Notes: generated by a model not told the origin, from the letters alone. DNA of 49,193 nt from Massilia alkalitolerans DSM 17462 (GCF_000427785.1 NZ_KE386581.1:72634-121826), one strand, 5' to 3'; shown: positions 25,131 to 37,391, numbered from the stretch's first letter. Numbers and translations are program-made.

Positions 25131-27812
25131 TTATTGCAACACCAGACGCATTTCGCGCATGCCTTCCAGCCCGGTCGACTTGACGGTAAAGCCCATCCGC
25201 TTGGCCAGCCCGGTGATGCGCGAATTCTGCGGCAGCGCCTCGCCCACGATCTCGCGCGTGCCGCGCGCACGGCAGTAGTCGATCAGCTTTTGCATCATGA
25301 GCTTGCCCAGCCCCATGCCTTTCAGGTCCGAGCGCACCGTCACCGCGAATTCCGCCGTGATGTTGTCCGGGTCGGCCACCACCCGGCCCACCGCCAGGGT
25401 TTCGGCCACGCCTTGCGGGGTCAAGCGGGTGGCGATGAAGGCCATCTCGCGGTCGTAGTCGATCTGGGTGAAGCGCGCCAGCTGCGAAGGCTGCAGTTCG
25501 CGCACGCGCACGAACATCCGGTAGCGCACGTCGTCCGGCGTGAGCGCGTCAAAAAAGGCCAGGTGGGCGGGACCGTCCTCCGGGCGGATCGGCCGCAGCA
25601 GCAGCGGCGCGCCCTGCCAGTCGATCGTCTCTTCCAGCTCGCGCGGATAGGGCCGGATCGCCAGCCGGTCCAGGGTGCTGCCCGAGCGGTCCGCCAGCGC
25701 CAGGCGCATGCGCGCGTCCAGCACCACGGCGCCGCGGCTGTCGGCCAGCAGCGGGTTCAGATCCAGCTCCACGATCTCGGGAATGTCCGCGACCATGCGC
25801 GAGACCTGCACCAGCGTGGCCAGCACCGCGTCCATGTTGGCCGCCGGCCGGTTGCGGTAGCCCGCCAGCAGCCTGGCCACGCGGGTACGGTCGACCAGGT
25901 CGCGCGCCAGCACCAGGTTCAGGGGCGGCAGGCCGACCGCATGGTCGTCGGCCACTTCCACCGTCACCCCGCCCTGCCCGAACACGATCACCGGCCCGAA
26001 CACGGCGTCCAGCGCCGCGCCGACGATCAGTTCGTGCGCGTTGCTGCGCCTGACCATGGCCTGCACCGAGTAGCCCTCGAACTTCGCCTGCGGGAACAGC
26101 TCCGCGAGGCGCCGGCGCATGCGCGTGGCGGCCGCGCGCACGCCCTCGTCGCCGTCGAGGTCGAGGGCCACGCCGCCGAAGTCCGACTTGTGCATCACGT
26201 CCGGCGTCAGGATCTTGACCGCCACCGGATAGCCGATGCGCTGGGCGGCGCTCACCGCCTCCTCCACGCCGGCGGCCTGGCGCGTCTCGACCACCGCCAT
26301 GCCGTAGGTGCGCAGGATGGCCTTGGTCTCGGGGTCGGACAGCAGGTAGCGCCCGCTCGCGACGGCTTCGCGCACCAGCGCGCGCGCCGCGGCGCGGTCG
26401 GGAGCCACCGAGCCTGCCATCGAGGGCGGCACCTCCATCAGGAGGTTCTGGTTGCGCCGGTAGTGCACCAGCTGCAGGAAGCCGGCGACCGCGTCTTCCG
26501 GCGTGCGGTAGGCCGGCAGGCGCGCGCCGGAGGCGATGGCACGGGCCTCGGATACCGCGCCGCCTCCCAGCCAGCACGACAGCAGGGTCTTGGACGCGCT
26601 GCGCACCAGCGGCGCGATGGCCTCCACCACGTCGCGACTTAGCACCGTCGCGGTGGGCGACTGGATCAGCAGCAGCGCGTCGACCTGCGGGTCGGCAAGC
26701 AGGATCTCGAGGGTCTCGCGGTACAGTTCGGGCGCCGCCCCGCCCTGCAGGTTGACCACGTTCCCGCGCCGCCAGCCCGGCGCCAGCAGCGCCTCCAGGC
26801 GGGCCTGCGATTCGTTCGAAAACTGCGCCCCGACCCCGCCGCCATAGGCCAGCGCATCGCGCGCCAGCACGCCCGGTCCGGCACCGTTGCTGACGATCGC
26901 GAGGCGCTCGCCGTGCAGCGGGCGCGCATAGGCCAGGGTCTCGGCGGCCGAGAACAGCTGGTCGGTGGTGTACACGCGCAGCATGCCGGCGCGCCGGATC
27001 GCGGCGTCGAACACGTCGTCGCGCCCCGCCAGGGCGCCGCTTTCGCTCGCCGCGGAAGGCAGGGGATCGTCCTCGCGTCCGGCTCGAAGGACCAGCACCG
27101 GCTTGCTGCGCGCCGCCGCGCGCGCGGCCGACATGAACTTGCGTGCGTAGCGCAGGTCCTGCAGGTAGAGCAGGATGGCGCCGGTGGCGCCGTCGCTGGC
27201 GAGGTAATCGAGCACGTCGCCCAGGTCGACGTCGGCCGCGTCGCCCAGCGCGATGAAGTGGGAAAAGCCGATGCCGCGGGTGCGCGCCCAGTCCAGCACC
27301 CCGACCATCAGTGCACCAGACTGCGACACGAAGGCGATCCGCCCGGGCAGCGCGCCGCTGGTGGCGACGCTGGCGTTGAGCCCCAGGCCGGGCGTCAGCA
27401 GGCCGGCGCTGTTCGGCCCGAGCAGGCGCAGCAGGTAGGGATGGGCGGCGTCCAGCATGGCCTGGCGCAGGCCGCGGCCGCGCGCAGTGCGTCCATCGCT
27501 GATGCCACTGCTCAGGACCACCGCGGCGCGGGTGCCGCGCTCGCCCAGCTGGCGCACGATCGCGGGAATCGTCGCGGGCGGCGTGCAGATCACGGCCAGC
27601 GCCGGCGCCGCGGGCAAGTCGGCCACGCTGGCGTAACAGCGCCGTCCCGCCAGTTCGCCGTACTTGGGGTTGACCGGCCACACCTCGCCCTTGAATCCGC
27701 CGGCCAGCAGATTGTGCAGCAGCGTCGCGCCCAGGCTGTCCGGCCGCTCGGAAGCGCCGACCAGCGCCACCGACTTCGGTGCGAACAGGTGCTCGAGGTT
27801 GCGAACGCTCAT
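25131..27812 (-). CDS. Pat-like protein lysine acetyltransferase (acyl-CoA ligase-like/GNAT)
   Basis: 893 residues. A CoA-binding domain (LFAPKSVALVGASERP), ligase-type alpha and beta regions (LLGPNSAGLL; ATP-grasp with GYPVAVKILTPDVMHKSDFG) and a C-terminal GNAT domain (about 730-890) with acyl-CoA loop RSDLKGMGLG complete the Pat/PatZ layout. In active NDP-forming acyl-CoA ligases the phospho-His lies in a SHTGALAG-type motif; here it reads SESGALAG, so the ligase half is probably regulatory only, as reported for Salmonella Pat. Pat acetylates and silences acetyl-CoA synthetase and other enzymes. The start at 27812 is chosen for the family N-terminus and an AGGAAAGG upstream. It is downstream of a small unknown gene on the same strand. 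Confidence 0.9.
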   Translation of the reverse strand: MSVRNLEHLFAPKSVALVGASERPDSLGATLLHNLLAGGFKGEVWPVNPKYGELAGRRCYASVADLPAAPALAVICTPPATIPAIVRQLGERGTRAAVVLSSGISDGRTARGRGLRQAMLDAAHPYLLRLLGPNSAGLLTPGLGLNASVATSGALPGRIAFVSQSGALMVGVLDWARTRGIGFSHFIALGDAADVDLGDVLDYLASDGATGAILLYLQDLRYARKFMSAARAAARSKPVLVLRAGREDDPLPSAASESGALAGRDDVFDAAIRRAGMLRVYTTDQLFSAAETLAYARPLHGERLAIVSNGAGPGVLARDALAYGGGVGAQFSNESQARLEALLAPGWRRGNVVNLQGGAAPELYRETLEILLADPQVDALLLIQSPTATVLSRDVVEAIAPLVRSASKTLLSCWLGGGAVSEARAIASGARLPAYRTPEDAVAGFLQLVHYRRNQNLLMEVPPSMAGSVAPDRAAARALVREAVASGRYLLSDPETKAILRTYGMAVVETRQAAGVEEAVSAAQRIGYPVAVKILTPDVMHKSDFGGVALDLDGDEGVRAAATRMRRRLAELFPQAKFEGYSVQAMVRRSNAHELIVGAALDAVFGPVIVFGQGGVTVEVADDHAVGLPPLNLVLARDLVDRTRVARLLAGYRNRPAANMDAVLATLVQVSRMVADIPEIVELDLNPLLADSRGAVVLDARMRLALADRSGSTLDRLAIRPYPRELEETIDWQGAPLLLRPIRPEDGPAHLAFFDALTPDDVRYRMFVRVRELQPSQLARFTQIDYDREMAFIATRLTPQGVAETLAVGRVVADPDNITAEFAVTVRSDLKGMGLGKLMMQKLIDYCRARGTREIVGEALPQNSRITGLAKRMGFTVKSTGLEGMREMRLVLQ

Positions 27813-27909
27813 GCGGGTGACCTTTCCTCGGGTAACAGGAGCGCCCCTGCGCCCCGCCCCGCCAAGCATAGCGCCCCTTCACGAGGCGGCGCGCACGGCC
27901 TGTCGCGTT

Positions 27910-28308
27910 CTAAGGGCGCAGCACGCTGCGCCGGTCGCGGCGCGTGGCCGGCAGCGCGCACAGGGCCGGCGACTGGCTGCGCAGCGCCCGCATGATGCCG
28001 TTGGCCATGATGCGGGTGTGGGTAGCGAGCCTGGGGGCATCGATCCCGGCTTCGAGCACCTGGGCGCGGAACACCTGCGCCTCGTCCAGCTCGCGCACCG
28101 CGATGCAGGCCAGGATGGCGGGCGACGGCTGCGGCGCCATTGCGTAGAAGCGCAGGCGGAATTGACGGTCGAGCAGGATGCTGCCGGCCAGGAAACGGTC
28201 GAGCCCGACGTCGAACAGGACGTGGACGATCACCTCGGCCGCGCGGGCGGCGATGTCTTCCTGGTTTTTCCTGCGACGGGGGCCGAACAGGCGGATCAGC
28301 ATCTGCAT
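27910..28308 (-). CDS. Hypothetical protein, 132 residues
   Basis: It begins MQMLIRLFGPRRRKNQED, then a helical segment IAARAAEVIVHVLFDVGLDRF and alternating strands (RQFRLRFYAMA, PAILACIAVREL). There is no signal peptide or membrane helix and no recognised domain. The ATG at 28308 is preceded by GGAGGG with 4 nt spacing; the frame is open four codons further to a TTG. It lies between the MASE4 kinase and the Pat-like gene on the same strand with gaps of about 90 nt, so it may be co-transcribed with either. Confidence 0.65.
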   Translation of the reverse strand: MQMLIRLFGPRRRKNQEDIAARAAEVIVHVLFDVGLDRFLAGSILLDRQFRLRFYAMAPQPSPAILACIAVRELDEAQVFRAQVLEAGIDAPRLATHTRIMANGIMRALRSQSPALCALPATRRDRRSVLRP

Positions 28309-28398
28309 CGCACCCTCCAAGTCAATATTCTGGGCATACTAACAGTGCGTTTCATTAGGGGCAATATCTCGCCGGGCTGCTGTTGCGCGCTTGCACAG

Positions 28399-31119
<2,721 letters not shown>

Positions 31120-31233
31120 GGGTCATCCCAGTGGAATGCTGAGCATATGTATCAGGCGCGTATCTTGCCCTCTTTTAATCTACATAAAAATATATCTCAT
31201 TTGCGATATTTGAGCACTTGTTTTTCTGATATC

Positions 31234-31434
31234 TCAGCTCCGCGCGCTCACCGGATAGCCGGCGGCGTCGATCGCGGCAACAATCCGGTCGATATCGGCA
31301 TCGCTGTCGATGCTCACGCGCTTGCTCGGCAGGTCGATGCTGACCTTCGCCGCCTCGTCGATGCCCTGCACGGCCTTGGTCACGCGGCCGACGCAGTGGC
31401 CACAGCTCATGTCTTCTACGGTCAGTTGGTACAT
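31234..31434 (-). CDS. copZ: Nested in-frame CopZ-like ORF inside copA
   Basis: Within copA an in-frame ATG at 31434 begins MYQLTVEDMSCGHCVGR and runs to the shared stop, giving 66 residues, the usual size of a free CopZ copper chaperone. AGGAG lies 8 nt before this ATG, so a separate chaperone could be made by internal initiation. The metal-binding CxxC (SCGHC) and the beta-alpha-beta HMA pattern are intact. Read-through from the ATPase gives the fused form. Whether the internal start is used is not known. Confidence 0.55.
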   Translation of the reverse strand: MYQLTVEDMSCGHCVGRVTKAVQGIDEAAKVSIDLPSKRVSIDSDADIDRIVAAIDAAGYPVSARS

Positions 31435-33708
31435 CTCTCGTGCTCCTGGTTGAACGGGCGTTTCCAGCCCTTGGTGAATGAAATCTTCCTTGTTGGCTTG
31501 CTGCGCGGCGGCTGTCGAGGGCCGCCAGCCGCGCAGCAGCAGCGCATTGGCCACCACGCTGACGGAGCTGAGCGCCATCGCGGCGCCGGCCAGCACCGGA
31601 TTGAGCAGGCCGAAGGCCGCCAGCGGGATGCCGACCACGTTGTAGACGAAGGCCCAGCCGAGGTTCTGGCGGATCTTGGCATAGGTGCGCTGCGAGATCG
31701 CCACCGCATCGGCCACCAGGCCGGGATCGCCGCGCATCAGCGTGATGCCGGCGGTCTGCATGGCGACATCGGTACCGCTGGCCATCGCGATGCCGACGTC
31801 GGCCGCCGCCAGCGCCGGCGCATCGTTGATGCCGTCGCCGACCATCGCCACCTTGCGGCCGGCCGCTTTCAGCTCCGCCACCAGGCTGGCCTTGTCGCCC
31901 GGCAGTACCCCGGCATGGTAGCGCGCGATGCCGGCCTGGTCGGCAACCGCACGCGCGGCGCCCTCGCTGTCGCCGGTGAGCATGACCGACTCGATGCCCA
32001 TGGCGGCCAGGCGCGCCACCGCCGCGGCCGCACCCGGCTTGAGGCTGTCGCCGAAGGCCAGCAGGCCGAGCACTTCGGCGCCTTCGGGACGCGCCAGGGC
32101 CAGCCAGGACACGGTGCGCCCCTGCGCCTCGTGCGCGGCGGCCTGCGCCTCCCATGCCGCGATGGCGGCGCCCTGCTCCCGCATCAGGCGCGCATTGCCG
32201 AGCAAGACGATCCTACCATCCAGCTCCGCCTGCATCCCGCGCCCGGGCAGCGCCCGGGCTTGCGCCACCAGCTGCGGCGCGATGCCGCGTGCCTGCGCGG
32301 CCTCCAGCACCGCGTGCGCCAGCGGATGGCTGCTGGCCTGCTGCACGGCCGCGGCCAGCCGCAAGACCCGCTCCGCATCGGCGCCTTCGAGCGCGGCCAG
32401 GCGCGGCCGGCCTTCGGTCAGGGTGCCGGTCTTGTCGAACACGACCACGCCCACCGCATGCGCGGTTTCCAGCGCCTCCGCATCCTTGATCAGGATGCCG
32501 TGGCGGGCGCTGGCGCCGGTGCCGACCATGATCGAGGCGGGCGTGGCCAGGCCGAGCGCACACGGACAGGCGATCACCTGCACCGCCACCGCATTGAGCA
32601 GCGCCGCCTGCCAGTCGCCCGTCGCCAGGCCCCAGCCGAGCAGCGTGACGAGCGACACCAGCAGCACGGCCGGAACGAACACCGCGCTGACCCGGTCCAC
32701 CAGGCGCTGGATCGGCGCCTTGACCGCCTGCGCGTCTTCCACCATGCGGATGATCTGCGACAGCATGGAATCAGCGCCCACCGCGGTGGCGCGCACCAGC
32801 AGCAGGCCGTCGGCGTTGATGGCGCCGCCCGCCACGCGATCGCCCGGCCCCTTCGCCACCGGCAGCGATTCGCCGGTCAGCAGCGATTCGTCGAGGTGGC
32901 TGCGCCCTTCTTCCACGCTGCCGTCGGCGGGCACCCGTTCCCCGGGCCGCACCACCATCAGCTCGCCCACGCGCAGTTCGGCCAGCGGGATGCGCTGGTC
33001 GCGGCCGTCGCGCCGCACCAAGGCGTCGTTGCTGCGCAGGGCTTCCAGCGCCCCGATCGCCGCCACCGCCTCGCGCTTGGCGCGGGCCTCCAGCCACTTG
33101 CCGAGCAGGACCAGGGTGATCACCACCGCCGAGGATTCGAAGTACAGGTGGGGCGTGCCGTGGTGACTGCCCGCCAGCAGCAGGTACAGCGACAGGCCGT
33201 AGGCGGCGCTGGTGCCGATCGCGACCAGCAGGTCCATGTTGCCGCTGCCGGCACGCACGGCCTTCCAGCCGGCCCGGTAAAAGCGCGCGCCCAGCCAGAA
33301 CTGGACCGGGGTCGCCAGGATGAGCTGCAGCCAGCCCGGCAGCATCCAGTCGAGGCCGAAGGGCTGCACCAGCATCGGCGCCACCAGCGGCAGGCTCAGC
33401 AGCGCGCTCAGGGCCACCGGCCACCAGGCCGGCAGGCCGGCGCCGGCCTTCCCGTCGCGCGCCAAGCGGGCCGTGCCGGGCGCCGGCACCGCGGCGGCTT
33501 CGTAGCCGGCCGCGCGCACCGCCGCCACCAGCGCGTCGAGCGCGGCGCCGCCATGCACGCTGGCCTTCTCGGTGGCCAGGTTGACCGTCGCCGCGCTTAC
33601 GCCGGGCACCTTCTGCAAGGCCTTTTCGACCCGGGCCACGCAGGACGCGCAGGTCATGCCTTCGATACTCAGGAGGGTCGCGCCCTCGGGATGCGTTCTC
33701 GTGTCCAT
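31234..33708 (-). CDS. copA: Copper P1B-type ATPase with C-terminal CopZ-like domain
   Basis: 824 residues. An N-terminal HMA domain (GMTCASCVARVEKAL) is followed by membrane helices, the TGES actuator loop, the CPC metal site (VIACPCALGLATPA), phosphorylation motif DKTGTLTEG, SSHPLAHAV and GDGINDAPALA. A normal CopA would end soon after ALSSVSVVANALLLRGW. Here the frame runs on through a 30-residue linker into a second HMA domain (VEDMSCGHCVGRVTKAV) that looks like the chaperone CopZ. The enzyme exports Cu(I) across the inner membrane. The start has GAAGGAAG upstream and a CueR-type promoter about 35 nt further. No CueR gene is in the window. Confidence 0.94.
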   Translation of the reverse strand: MDTRTHPEGATLLSIEGMTCASCVARVEKALQKVPGVSAATVNLATEKASVHGGAALDALVAAVRAAGYEAAAVPAPGTARLARDGKAGAGLPAWWPVALSALLSLPLVAPMLVQPFGLDWMLPGWLQLILATPVQFWLGARFYRAGWKAVRAGSGNMDLLVAIGTSAAYGLSLYLLLAGSHHGTPHLYFESSAVVITLVLLGKWLEARAKREAVAAIGALEALRSNDALVRRDGRDQRIPLAELRVGELMVVRPGERVPADGSVEEGRSHLDESLLTGESLPVAKGPGDRVAGGAINADGLLLVRATAVGADSMLSQIIRMVEDAQAVKAPIQRLVDRVSAVFVPAVLLVSLVTLLGWGLATGDWQAALLNAVAVQVIACPCALGLATPASIMVGTGASARHGILIKDAEALETAHAVGVVVFDKTGTLTEGRPRLAALEGADAERVLRLAAAVQQASSHPLAHAVLEAAQARGIAPQLVAQARALPGRGMQAELDGRIVLLGNARLMREQGAAIAAWEAQAAAHEAQGRTVSWLALARPEGAEVLGLLAFGDSLKPGAAAAVARLAAMGIESVMLTGDSEGAARAVADQAGIARYHAGVLPGDKASLVAELKAAGRKVAMVGDGINDAPALAAADVGIAMASGTDVAMQTAGITLMRGDPGLVADAVAISQRTYAKIRQNLGWAFVYNVVGIPLAAFGLLNPVLAGAAMALSSVSVVANALLLRGWRPSTAAAQQANKEDFIHQGLETPVQPGAREMYQLTVEDMSCGHCVGRVTKAVQGIDEAAKVSIDLPSKRVSIDSDADIDRIVAAIDAAGYPVSARS

Positions 33709-33741
33709 TTGCTTCCTTCAATCGTGGAATGCCATACCCGA

Positions 33742-33772
33742 AGGATATTCCTTCCCACGATGGGAAGGTCAA
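33742..33772 (-). promoter_or_regulatory. CueR-type promoter and operator of copA
   Basis: Reading the minus strand, -35 TTGACC (33772-33767) and -10 TATCCT (33747-33742) are 19 bp apart, the overlong spacing of MerR-family promoters. The spacer contains the dyad CCTTCCCA-nnn-TGGGAAGG (33750-33768), matching the CueR copper operator. Copper-loaded CueR should twist and activate this promoter. Confidence 0.88.
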
Positions 33773-33888
33773 GCATCTTTTCCGGACATTCTGCGTGACG
33801 ATTGAGCTCATCGGGCGCACGCGCGCCGGGCGCGAACTAAAGGCAGAGCTGTCCGTCGAATCCCGAACACGACAAGAAAGGAAAGTCC

Positions 33889-35433
33889 ATGCCCAGTTTT
33901 CTCTTGCGGCGGCTGCTATGGATCGTACTGGCCACCCTGCTCACCGCCTGCAGCGCACGCGAGGACGAGCAGGACGCCGGAGGCGACAAAGGCGACAAGC
34001 GGACCCAGGCCGAGCAGGCCCTGATCAGCGACCTGCGCCACGCGCCCGGCACCACGGTCTTCATCGCGCACCTCAGCTTCAGCCTGCGCAACTACGCCGA
34101 CCTGGCCGGCATCTCCTACAGCATCGCGCCGCGCCCGGGCAGCCATTCGAAGCCGCTGGCGGTCAGTTTCGACAAGTCCTGGCTCGACCGGCGCGCGGCC
34201 TGGCAGTCCGGCAGCGGCCGGCTCGAGCTGCCCGTGTTCGGCCTGTACGCCGCGCACCCCAACGACGTCAGCCTGAGCGCCAGCTTCCGCGACGGCTCGC
34301 GGCATGCGTTCCGCACCACGATCGCCACCACGGCCTACAGCGGGCCGGCCGGGGTCTACGCGGCGCCCGCCGTCAACGTGGCGCGCAGCCCGGAGCGCGT
34401 GCCCGGCTTCGATTTCGTCCTGATCAAGAACGGCCTCACCTCGCCCGTGGTGATCGATACCGACGGCCACCTGCGCTGGACCGGCGCGGTGTTCGGCGAC
34501 TCCTTCACCTCGATGTTCGCCGGCGACACCTTCTTCATCGGCGACCAGGTCAACCGGGTGCTGTACCGGATGGGCCTGGACGGCGCCTATACCGCGGTGC
34601 CGGTGGCCGACCCGAAGTACACGGGCTTCCACCATGACCTGACGCCCGGCAAGACCGGCATGCTGGCCGAGCTCAATGCGCTCGAGGGCGGCGTACTGCG
34701 TTTCGAATCACTGCTGGCGGAGATCGATGCCAACGGCAAGGTGCTCAAGGAATGGGACCTGGGCCGGATTTTCACCGCATATATGCGTTCTAAGGGCGAC
34801 AACCCGGCCAATTTCGTGCGCGACGGCCTCGACTGGTTCCACATGAACTCGGCCATCTATCACGCGGCCGACAATTCGCTGCTGGTCTCCAGCCGCGAGA
34901 ACTTCGTCGTCAAGCTGGACTACGACACCGGGGCGATCCGCTGGCTGTTCGGCGACACGGGCAAGCACTGGTATGTCAATTATCCCTCGCTGCGCGCCCT
35001 GGCCCTGAAGCTCGAGGCCGGCAAGGCCCCGATCGGGCAGCACTCGCTGTCGGTGACGCCGGATGGCCAGCTGCTGCTGTTCAATAATGGCCTGGGCAGC
35101 CTGAACCAGCCGGCCGGCGCCCCGCCCGGCCTCACCCGCGGCTACAGCGCGCCGTCGCGCTACGCGATCGACGACAAGGCGCGCACCGCGCGCGAGGTGT
35201 GGACCTACGAGCGCGGACGCGAGCTGTATTCGGACATCTGTTCCAGCGTCTACGAAGCGACGCCCGGCAAGTACCTGGTCGCCTACTCGTCCGCCGCCGC
35301 GCGCACCAGCGCCCGCCTGCTCGGCGTGGACAGCCAGGGCAAGCTGGCCTTCGACTTCGGCTACCCTGCCGCCATCTGCGACACGGTGTTCATTGCCGAG
35401 CCGCTGGCCTGGAACGACCTGAAACTGCGTTAG
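33889..35433 (+). CDS. Arylsulfotransferase (ASST)-family lipoprotein
   Basis: 514 residues. A lipoprotein signal ends in the lipobox LTAC (about residue 21). The body is a beta-propeller of the bacterial aryl-sulfate sulfotransferase family, with GFDFVLIKNGLTSPVVID, DPKYTGFHHDLTPG, GLDWFHMNSAIYH, SRENFVVKLD and IGQHSLSVTPDGQLLLFNNG. The three His-containing segments match the conserved active-site histidines of periplasmic AssT (transfer of sulfate between phenolic compounds through a sulfo-His intermediate). It differs from E. coli AssT in having a lipid anchor and no DsbA/DsbL-like neighbour. The start has AAGGAAAG 5 nt upstream. It ends 3 nt before the convergent diguanylate cyclase. Confidence 0.85.
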   Translation: MPSFLLRRLLWIVLATLLTACSAREDEQDAGGDKGDKRTQAEQALISDLRHAPGTTVFIAHLSFSLRNYADLAGISYSIAPRPGSHSKPLAVSFDKSWLDRRAAWQSGSGRLELPVFGLYAAHPNDVSLSASFRDGSRHAFRTTIATTAYSGPAGVYAAPAVNVARSPERVPGFDFVLIKNGLTSPVVIDTDGHLRWTGAVFGDSFTSMFAGDTFFIGDQVNRVLYRMGLDGAYTAVPVADPKYTGFHHDLTPGKTGMLAELNALEGGVLRFESLLAEIDANGKVLKEWDLGRIFTAYMRSKGDNPANFVRDGLDWFHMNSAIYHAADNSLLVSSRENFVVKLDYDTGAIRWLFGDTGKHWYVNYPSLRALALKLEAGKAPIGQHSLSVTPDGQLLLFNNGLGSLNQPAGAPPGLTRGYSAPSRYAIDDKARTAREVWTYERGRELYSDICSSVYEATPGKYLVAYSSAAARTSARLLGVDSQGKLAFDFGYPAAICDTVFIAEPLAWNDLKLR

Positions 35434-35436
35434 AAC

Positions 35437-37308
35437 TCAGTACGGAGAACGTGCCGAACACACGCGGCCGCGCCCAGCCTTCTTGGCCTGGTACATGAAG
35501 TGGTCGGCTTCCTTCAGGAGCTCGTCGGGGGAGCGCACGGCCTTGCCGCTGTCGAGCGAGATGCCGATACTGGCGCGCACGCGCATCGCCCGACCCGGCA
35601 GCATCACCGGTTCGGAAATGCTCGAGATCAGCTTTTCGGCCACGGTGTGGGCATCGTCGAAGGTATCGGCCATGTCTTCGAGCAGCACGGTGAACTCGTC
35701 GCCGGCCAGGCGGTAGACGCTGTCGGTCTTGCGCACCCCGGCGCGCAGGCGCCCGGCGATCTCGCGCAGCAATATGTCGCCCGCTTCATGGCCGAGCGAA
35801 TCGTTCACCGCCTTGAAGCCGTCCAGGTCGATGAACAGCATGCCGACCGCCTTGCCGCTGCGGCTGGCGCGCGACTGGGCCACGGGAATCGCTTCCAGCA
35901 GCGCGCGCCGGTTCAACAGGCCCGTGAGCAGGTCATGCCGGTTCTCGTATTCGCGCTGGGCCTGTTCATGCTTGCGCTCGGTGATGTCGTGCAGGAAGGC
36001 GCTGAACATCGTGCGCCCGTTCGATTCGAGCGCGCGGATGCGCACCTCGACCGTCAGCGCACTGCCGTCGCGCCGCAGCGCCGGCAGTTCCAGGCGCTGG
36101 TCGACCGCGCTGGCGAAGCGGGTCGCGAGGAAGCGCTGCATGCCGTGGCGATGGCGCTCGCGGTATTCTTCCGGGATGATCAAGTCATCCAGGCTGCGGC
36201 CCAGGGCCTCTTCGCGCGGCCAGCCGAAGGTGTCCTCGGCCTGCCGGTTCCAGGCCGTGACCAGGCCCTGCTCGTCCAGGCTGATATAGGCGTCGTAGGC
36301 GTTTTCCACCACGCTGCGGATTTCCGCCTCGCGCGCACGCAGCTCGGCGGTGCGCGCCTCGACCCGCCGCTCGAGCTCGAGGTTCAGGGCCGTGAGCGCG
36401 GCCTGCGCGGTCTTCTGTGCATCGATGTCCTTGATCACCGACACGTAGTATTCGACCTGCCCGTCGGCATTGCGCTTGGGCGAGACGTCCAGGTTGATCC
36501 AGACCGTGCTGCCATCCCTGCGGATGTAGCGCTTCTCGAGCTGGTACTGGTCGAGCTCGCCGCGCTCCATCGCGCGCAGCAGCTCCAGGTCGGCCGCGAC
36601 GTCGTCGGGATGGGTGATCTGCTGGAAGGTGAGGCGCCACAGCTCTTCCTCGCTGTAGCCGACCACGTCGCACAGGGCCTTGTTGACGCTGATCCAGCCG
36701 CCGTCCGGCGCCACCAGCGCGATGCCCACGCTGGCGATGTCGAACACGCTGCGGAAACGCGCCTCGCTGGCGCCCAGCACTTCGTTGGAACGCGCCAGCT
36801 GCTCGCGCGCCACCGCCATGCGCTCGCGGTACTGCACTTCCTTGGTCAGGATCGCGGCCAGGTCGTTCAGCAGCGCGGCCTCGTCCTCGCTCAGCGTGCG
36901 CGGTCTGGTGTCGAGCGCGCACAAGGTGCCGATCGCCAGCCCGGCCGTGGTGCGGATCGGCACCCCGGCATAGAAACGGATCCTGGGCGGGCCGTTGACC
37001 AGCGGGTTGTCGCTGAAGCGCCCGTCCTCCAGCGCGTCCTGCACCACCAGCGGCGTGCTCATGCCGATCGCGTGGGCGCAGAAGGCGTATTCGCGCGGCG
37101 TCTCCGCGCTTTCCATGCCGACGCGCGACTTGAACCACTGGCGGTCGGCATCGACCAGCGAGAACATCGCCATCGGCACGTCCAGCATGCGGCTGGCCAG
37201 GCGGGTGACGCGGTCGAAGACGGGTTCGGGCGGGGTATCGAGCAGGTGGAGGGCGTCGAGCATCGACAGCCGGTCAAGTTCGTCTGGAGGCAGTGGGGCA
37301 GCAGGCAT
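35437..37308 (-). CDS. GAF-PAS-PAS-GGDEF diguanylate cyclase
   Basis: 623 residues, soluble. GAF (about 20-160; AMFSLVDADRQWFKSRVG, REYAFCAHAI, GVPIRTTAGLAIGTLCALD), two PAS (about 175-295 and 320-440; FDIASVGIALVAPDGGWISV, YDAYISLDEQGLVTAWN) and GGDEF (about 455-615; DLLTGLLNRRALLEA, LFIDLDGFKAVNDSLG). The signature is AGDEF in YRLAGDEF, an accepted active variant, and RKTD five residues earlier is a product-inhibition site. It should synthesise cyclic di-GMP in response to a GAF/PAS ligand or redox state. The frame is open to 37419, but homology begins at the ATG at 37308, which lacks a clear ribosome site. Confidence 0.92.
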   Translation of the reverse strand: MPAAPLPPDELDRLSMLDALHLLDTPPEPVFDRVTRLASRMLDVPMAMFSLVDADRQWFKSRVGMESAETPREYAFCAHAIGMSTPLVVQDALEDGRFSDNPLVNGPPRIRFYAGVPIRTTAGLAIGTLCALDTRPRTLSEDEAALLNDLAAILTKEVQYRERMAVAREQLARSNEVLGASEARFRSVFDIASVGIALVAPDGGWISVNKALCDVVGYSEEELWRLTFQQITHPDDVAADLELLRAMERGELDQYQLEKRYIRRDGSTVWINLDVSPKRNADGQVEYYVSVIKDIDAQKTAQAALTALNLELERRVEARTAELRAREAEIRSVVENAYDAYISLDEQGLVTAWNRQAEDTFGWPREEALGRSLDDLIIPEEYRERHRHGMQRFLATRFASAVDQRLELPALRRDGSALTVEVRIRALESNGRTMFSAFLHDITERKHEQAQREYENRHDLLTGLLNRRALLEAIPVAQSRASRSGKAVGMLFIDLDGFKAVNDSLGHEAGDILLREIAGRLRAGVRKTDSVYRLAGDEFTVLLEDMADTFDDAHTVAEKLISSISEPVMLPGRAMRVRASIGISLDSGKAVRSPDELLKEADHFMYQAKKAGRGRVCSARSPY

Positions 37309-37391
37309 AACGTCCGTGTGGTCAGGTGACGGCGTGGCTGCCGTCCAGGTGGAACTGTAACAGATACTGCATTTCCGACACAAAATTAACG

